Shown here one piece after another: positions 6,784-7,229 of a stretch of 7,229 bases of DNA. The DNA comes from Planctomycetota bacterium (GTDB lineage: Bacteria > Planctomycetota > Phycisphaerae > UBA1845 > PWPN01). Position 1 is the stretch's first letter, and the number at the start of each line of letters is the position of its first letter. The notes beneath the pieces were generated by a model that worked only from the letters and a program-made list of their open reading frames with translations, did no database searches and was not told where the DNA came from. A program made the translations under genes and the position numbers. Location: NCBI GenBank assembly GCA_020346805.1, contig CP070790.1, positions 1,598,076-1,605,304 on the forward strand, read 5' to 3'.

Positions 6784-6811
6784 TTGCTAACTTATATATG
6801 TGTATTATGTT
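6784..6811 (+). promoter_or_regulatory. Possible promoter of the sulfatase gene
   Basis: TTGCTA (6784-6789) and TATGTT (6806-6811) are separated by 16 bp, each matching four of six sigma-70 consensus bases. Transcription would start near 6818, just upstream of the ribosome site. A TATAAT at 6819-6824 lies too close to the ribosome site to be a usual -10. The region is so AT-rich that chance matches are expected. Confidence 0.25.
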
Positions 6812-6827
6812 AACATTATATAATTCC

Positions 6828-6832
6828 AGAGG
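6828..6832 (+). promoter_or_regulatory. Ribosome binding site of the sulfatase gene
   Basis: AGAGG lies nine bases before the ATG at 6842. It fixes the start that gives a complete signal peptide. Confidence 0.55.
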
Positions 6833-6841
6833 CCCCTAACC

Positions 6842-7229
6842 ATGCGCATTTCAAGCTATAATCATGTGTTTTTGTTCATTTTTACTATATATTTGGTTTG
6901 TCATCCGACCTGGGCCCAGGAGCGACCGAACTTTATATTATTTTATCTCGACCAACTACGGGCCCAGAGTGTGGGTTCCTACGGTGATTCCCTGGCCCAA
7001 ACTCCCAACATGGATTCATTGGCCGCCGATGGGGTTCGGTTTAATTATTGTTTTCCCGGTCTGCCGAGTTGTACCCCGGCCCGGGCCTGTGTTCTGACCG
7101 GGCGGATGCCGTTCGCCGTCCGCTCGACCACCACCGGCCAGGATTGGATGGTGATAAACAGCATCGAGATGGACACCAATGAAATCACCATAGCCGAAGA
7201 GCTTAACCCGCTGGGGTACTCGTGCGGCC
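6842..7229 (+). CDS. Secreted Cys-type sulfatase (N-terminal part; 3' end beyond window)
   Basis: The 129 visible residues are the N-terminus of an alkaline-phosphatase-superfamily sulfatase, which hydrolyses sulfate esters and is usually about 450-550 residues long. Residues 1-25 form a signal peptide with a probable cut TWA|QE, so it works outside the cytoplasm. RPNFILFYLDQLRAQSVGSYG (28-48) is the first core strand, with D37 as a calcium ligand and Q38 where many relatives have a second aspartate. TPNMDSLAADGVRFNYCF (54-71) is the standard following segment. SCTPARACVLTGR (76-88) contains the C-X-P-X-R signature: C77 should be converted to formylglycine by a maturase (FGE or an anSME-type enzyme) encoded elsewhere, and R81 belongs to the same site. 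The substrate cannot be told from this part. It is divergently oriented from the pilin-like/glycosidase cluster, suggesting shared glycan breakdown. Confidence 0.92.
   Translation, partial: MRISSYNHVFLFIFTIYLVCHPTWAQERPNFILFYLDQLRAQSVGSYGDSLAQTPNMDSLAADGVRFNYCFPGLPSCTPARACVLTGRMPFAVRSTTTGQDWMVINSIEMDTNEITIAEELNPLGYSCG

Larger units (their letters stand above)
6514..6841. other. AT-rich divergent intergenic region
   Basis: These 328 bp separate prepilin-like gene B (minus) from the sulfatase gene (plus) and must hold promoters for both, unless either is read from further away. It is visibly richer in A and T than the flanking genes. It contains a 10-bp inverted repeat at 6589-6618, a 13-base near-palindrome GATATATAATATC at 6619-6631, and TTGAAC at 6656-6651 on the minus strand with a weak TAGATA 17 bp further on. 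No small gene is supported within it. Confidence 0.7.

Noticed and set aside
6819..6824. TATAAT as the -10 box of the sulfatase gene
   Set aside because: Transcription would start inside or just before the ribosome site at 6828-6832, leaving almost no leader; the sequence is better explained by AT-richness.

Overview
The window looks like a chromosomal stretch of a PVC-superphylum bacterium, most likely a Planctomycetota (Phycisphaerae-like) or a related Kiritimatiellota/Lentisphaerota lineage. This is inferred from the gene types: two large prepilin-leader proteins with the AFTLIEVLVVVAIIALLAAI-type N-terminus and a C-terminal FADSHVEW motif, a Cys-type sulfatase, a DUF6259-type glycosidase-like protein, and a secreted trehalase/GH63-like (alpha/alpha)6-barrel protein. 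No rRNA, tRNA, CRISPR array, transposase or phage gene was seen.

Layout. Four genes lie on the minus strand and one on the plus strand. Read in the direction of minus-strand transcription (right to left), they are: prepilin-like protein B (6513-5482), its paralogue A (5179-4130), a secreted GH63/trehalase-like protein (3883-2186), and a secreted DUF6259-type protein (2056 to beyond base 1, so its 3' end is missing). Diverging from these, a secreted sulfatase starts at 6842 and runs off the right edge. The gaps between the minus-strand genes are 302, 246 and 129 bp. The two shorter gaps each hold a TATAAT box ahead of the next gene, so these may be separate transcription units rather than one tight operon. 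An AT-rich divergent intergenic region of 328 bp separates prepilin-like B from the sulfatase and carries a perfect 10-bp inverted repeat.

How the genes may work together. Three of the five proteins have signal peptides and belong to carbohydrate-active or sulfatase families. The other two have type IV pilin/type II secretion pseudopilin leaders and would be membrane or surface anchored. The simplest reading is a locus for extracytoplasmic breakdown of a sulfated or otherwise complex glycan: the sulfatase removes sulfate esters, the two glycosidase-like proteins cut glycosidic bonds, and the prepilin-like proteins play an unknown envelope or surface role. Substrates cannot be read from the sequence.

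Most notable observations: the tandem prepilin-like paralogues with equal-length leaders and alanine instead of glycine before the cleavage site; the GH63-like protein lacking the usual catalytic-acid aspartate at the expected place; a strong palindromic element flanked by CACCCAAC repeats in the leader of that gene; and the inverted repeat in the divergent promoter region. I did not find a clearly new multi-gene system; the prepilin-protein/glycosidase association is the best candidate for undescribed biology.
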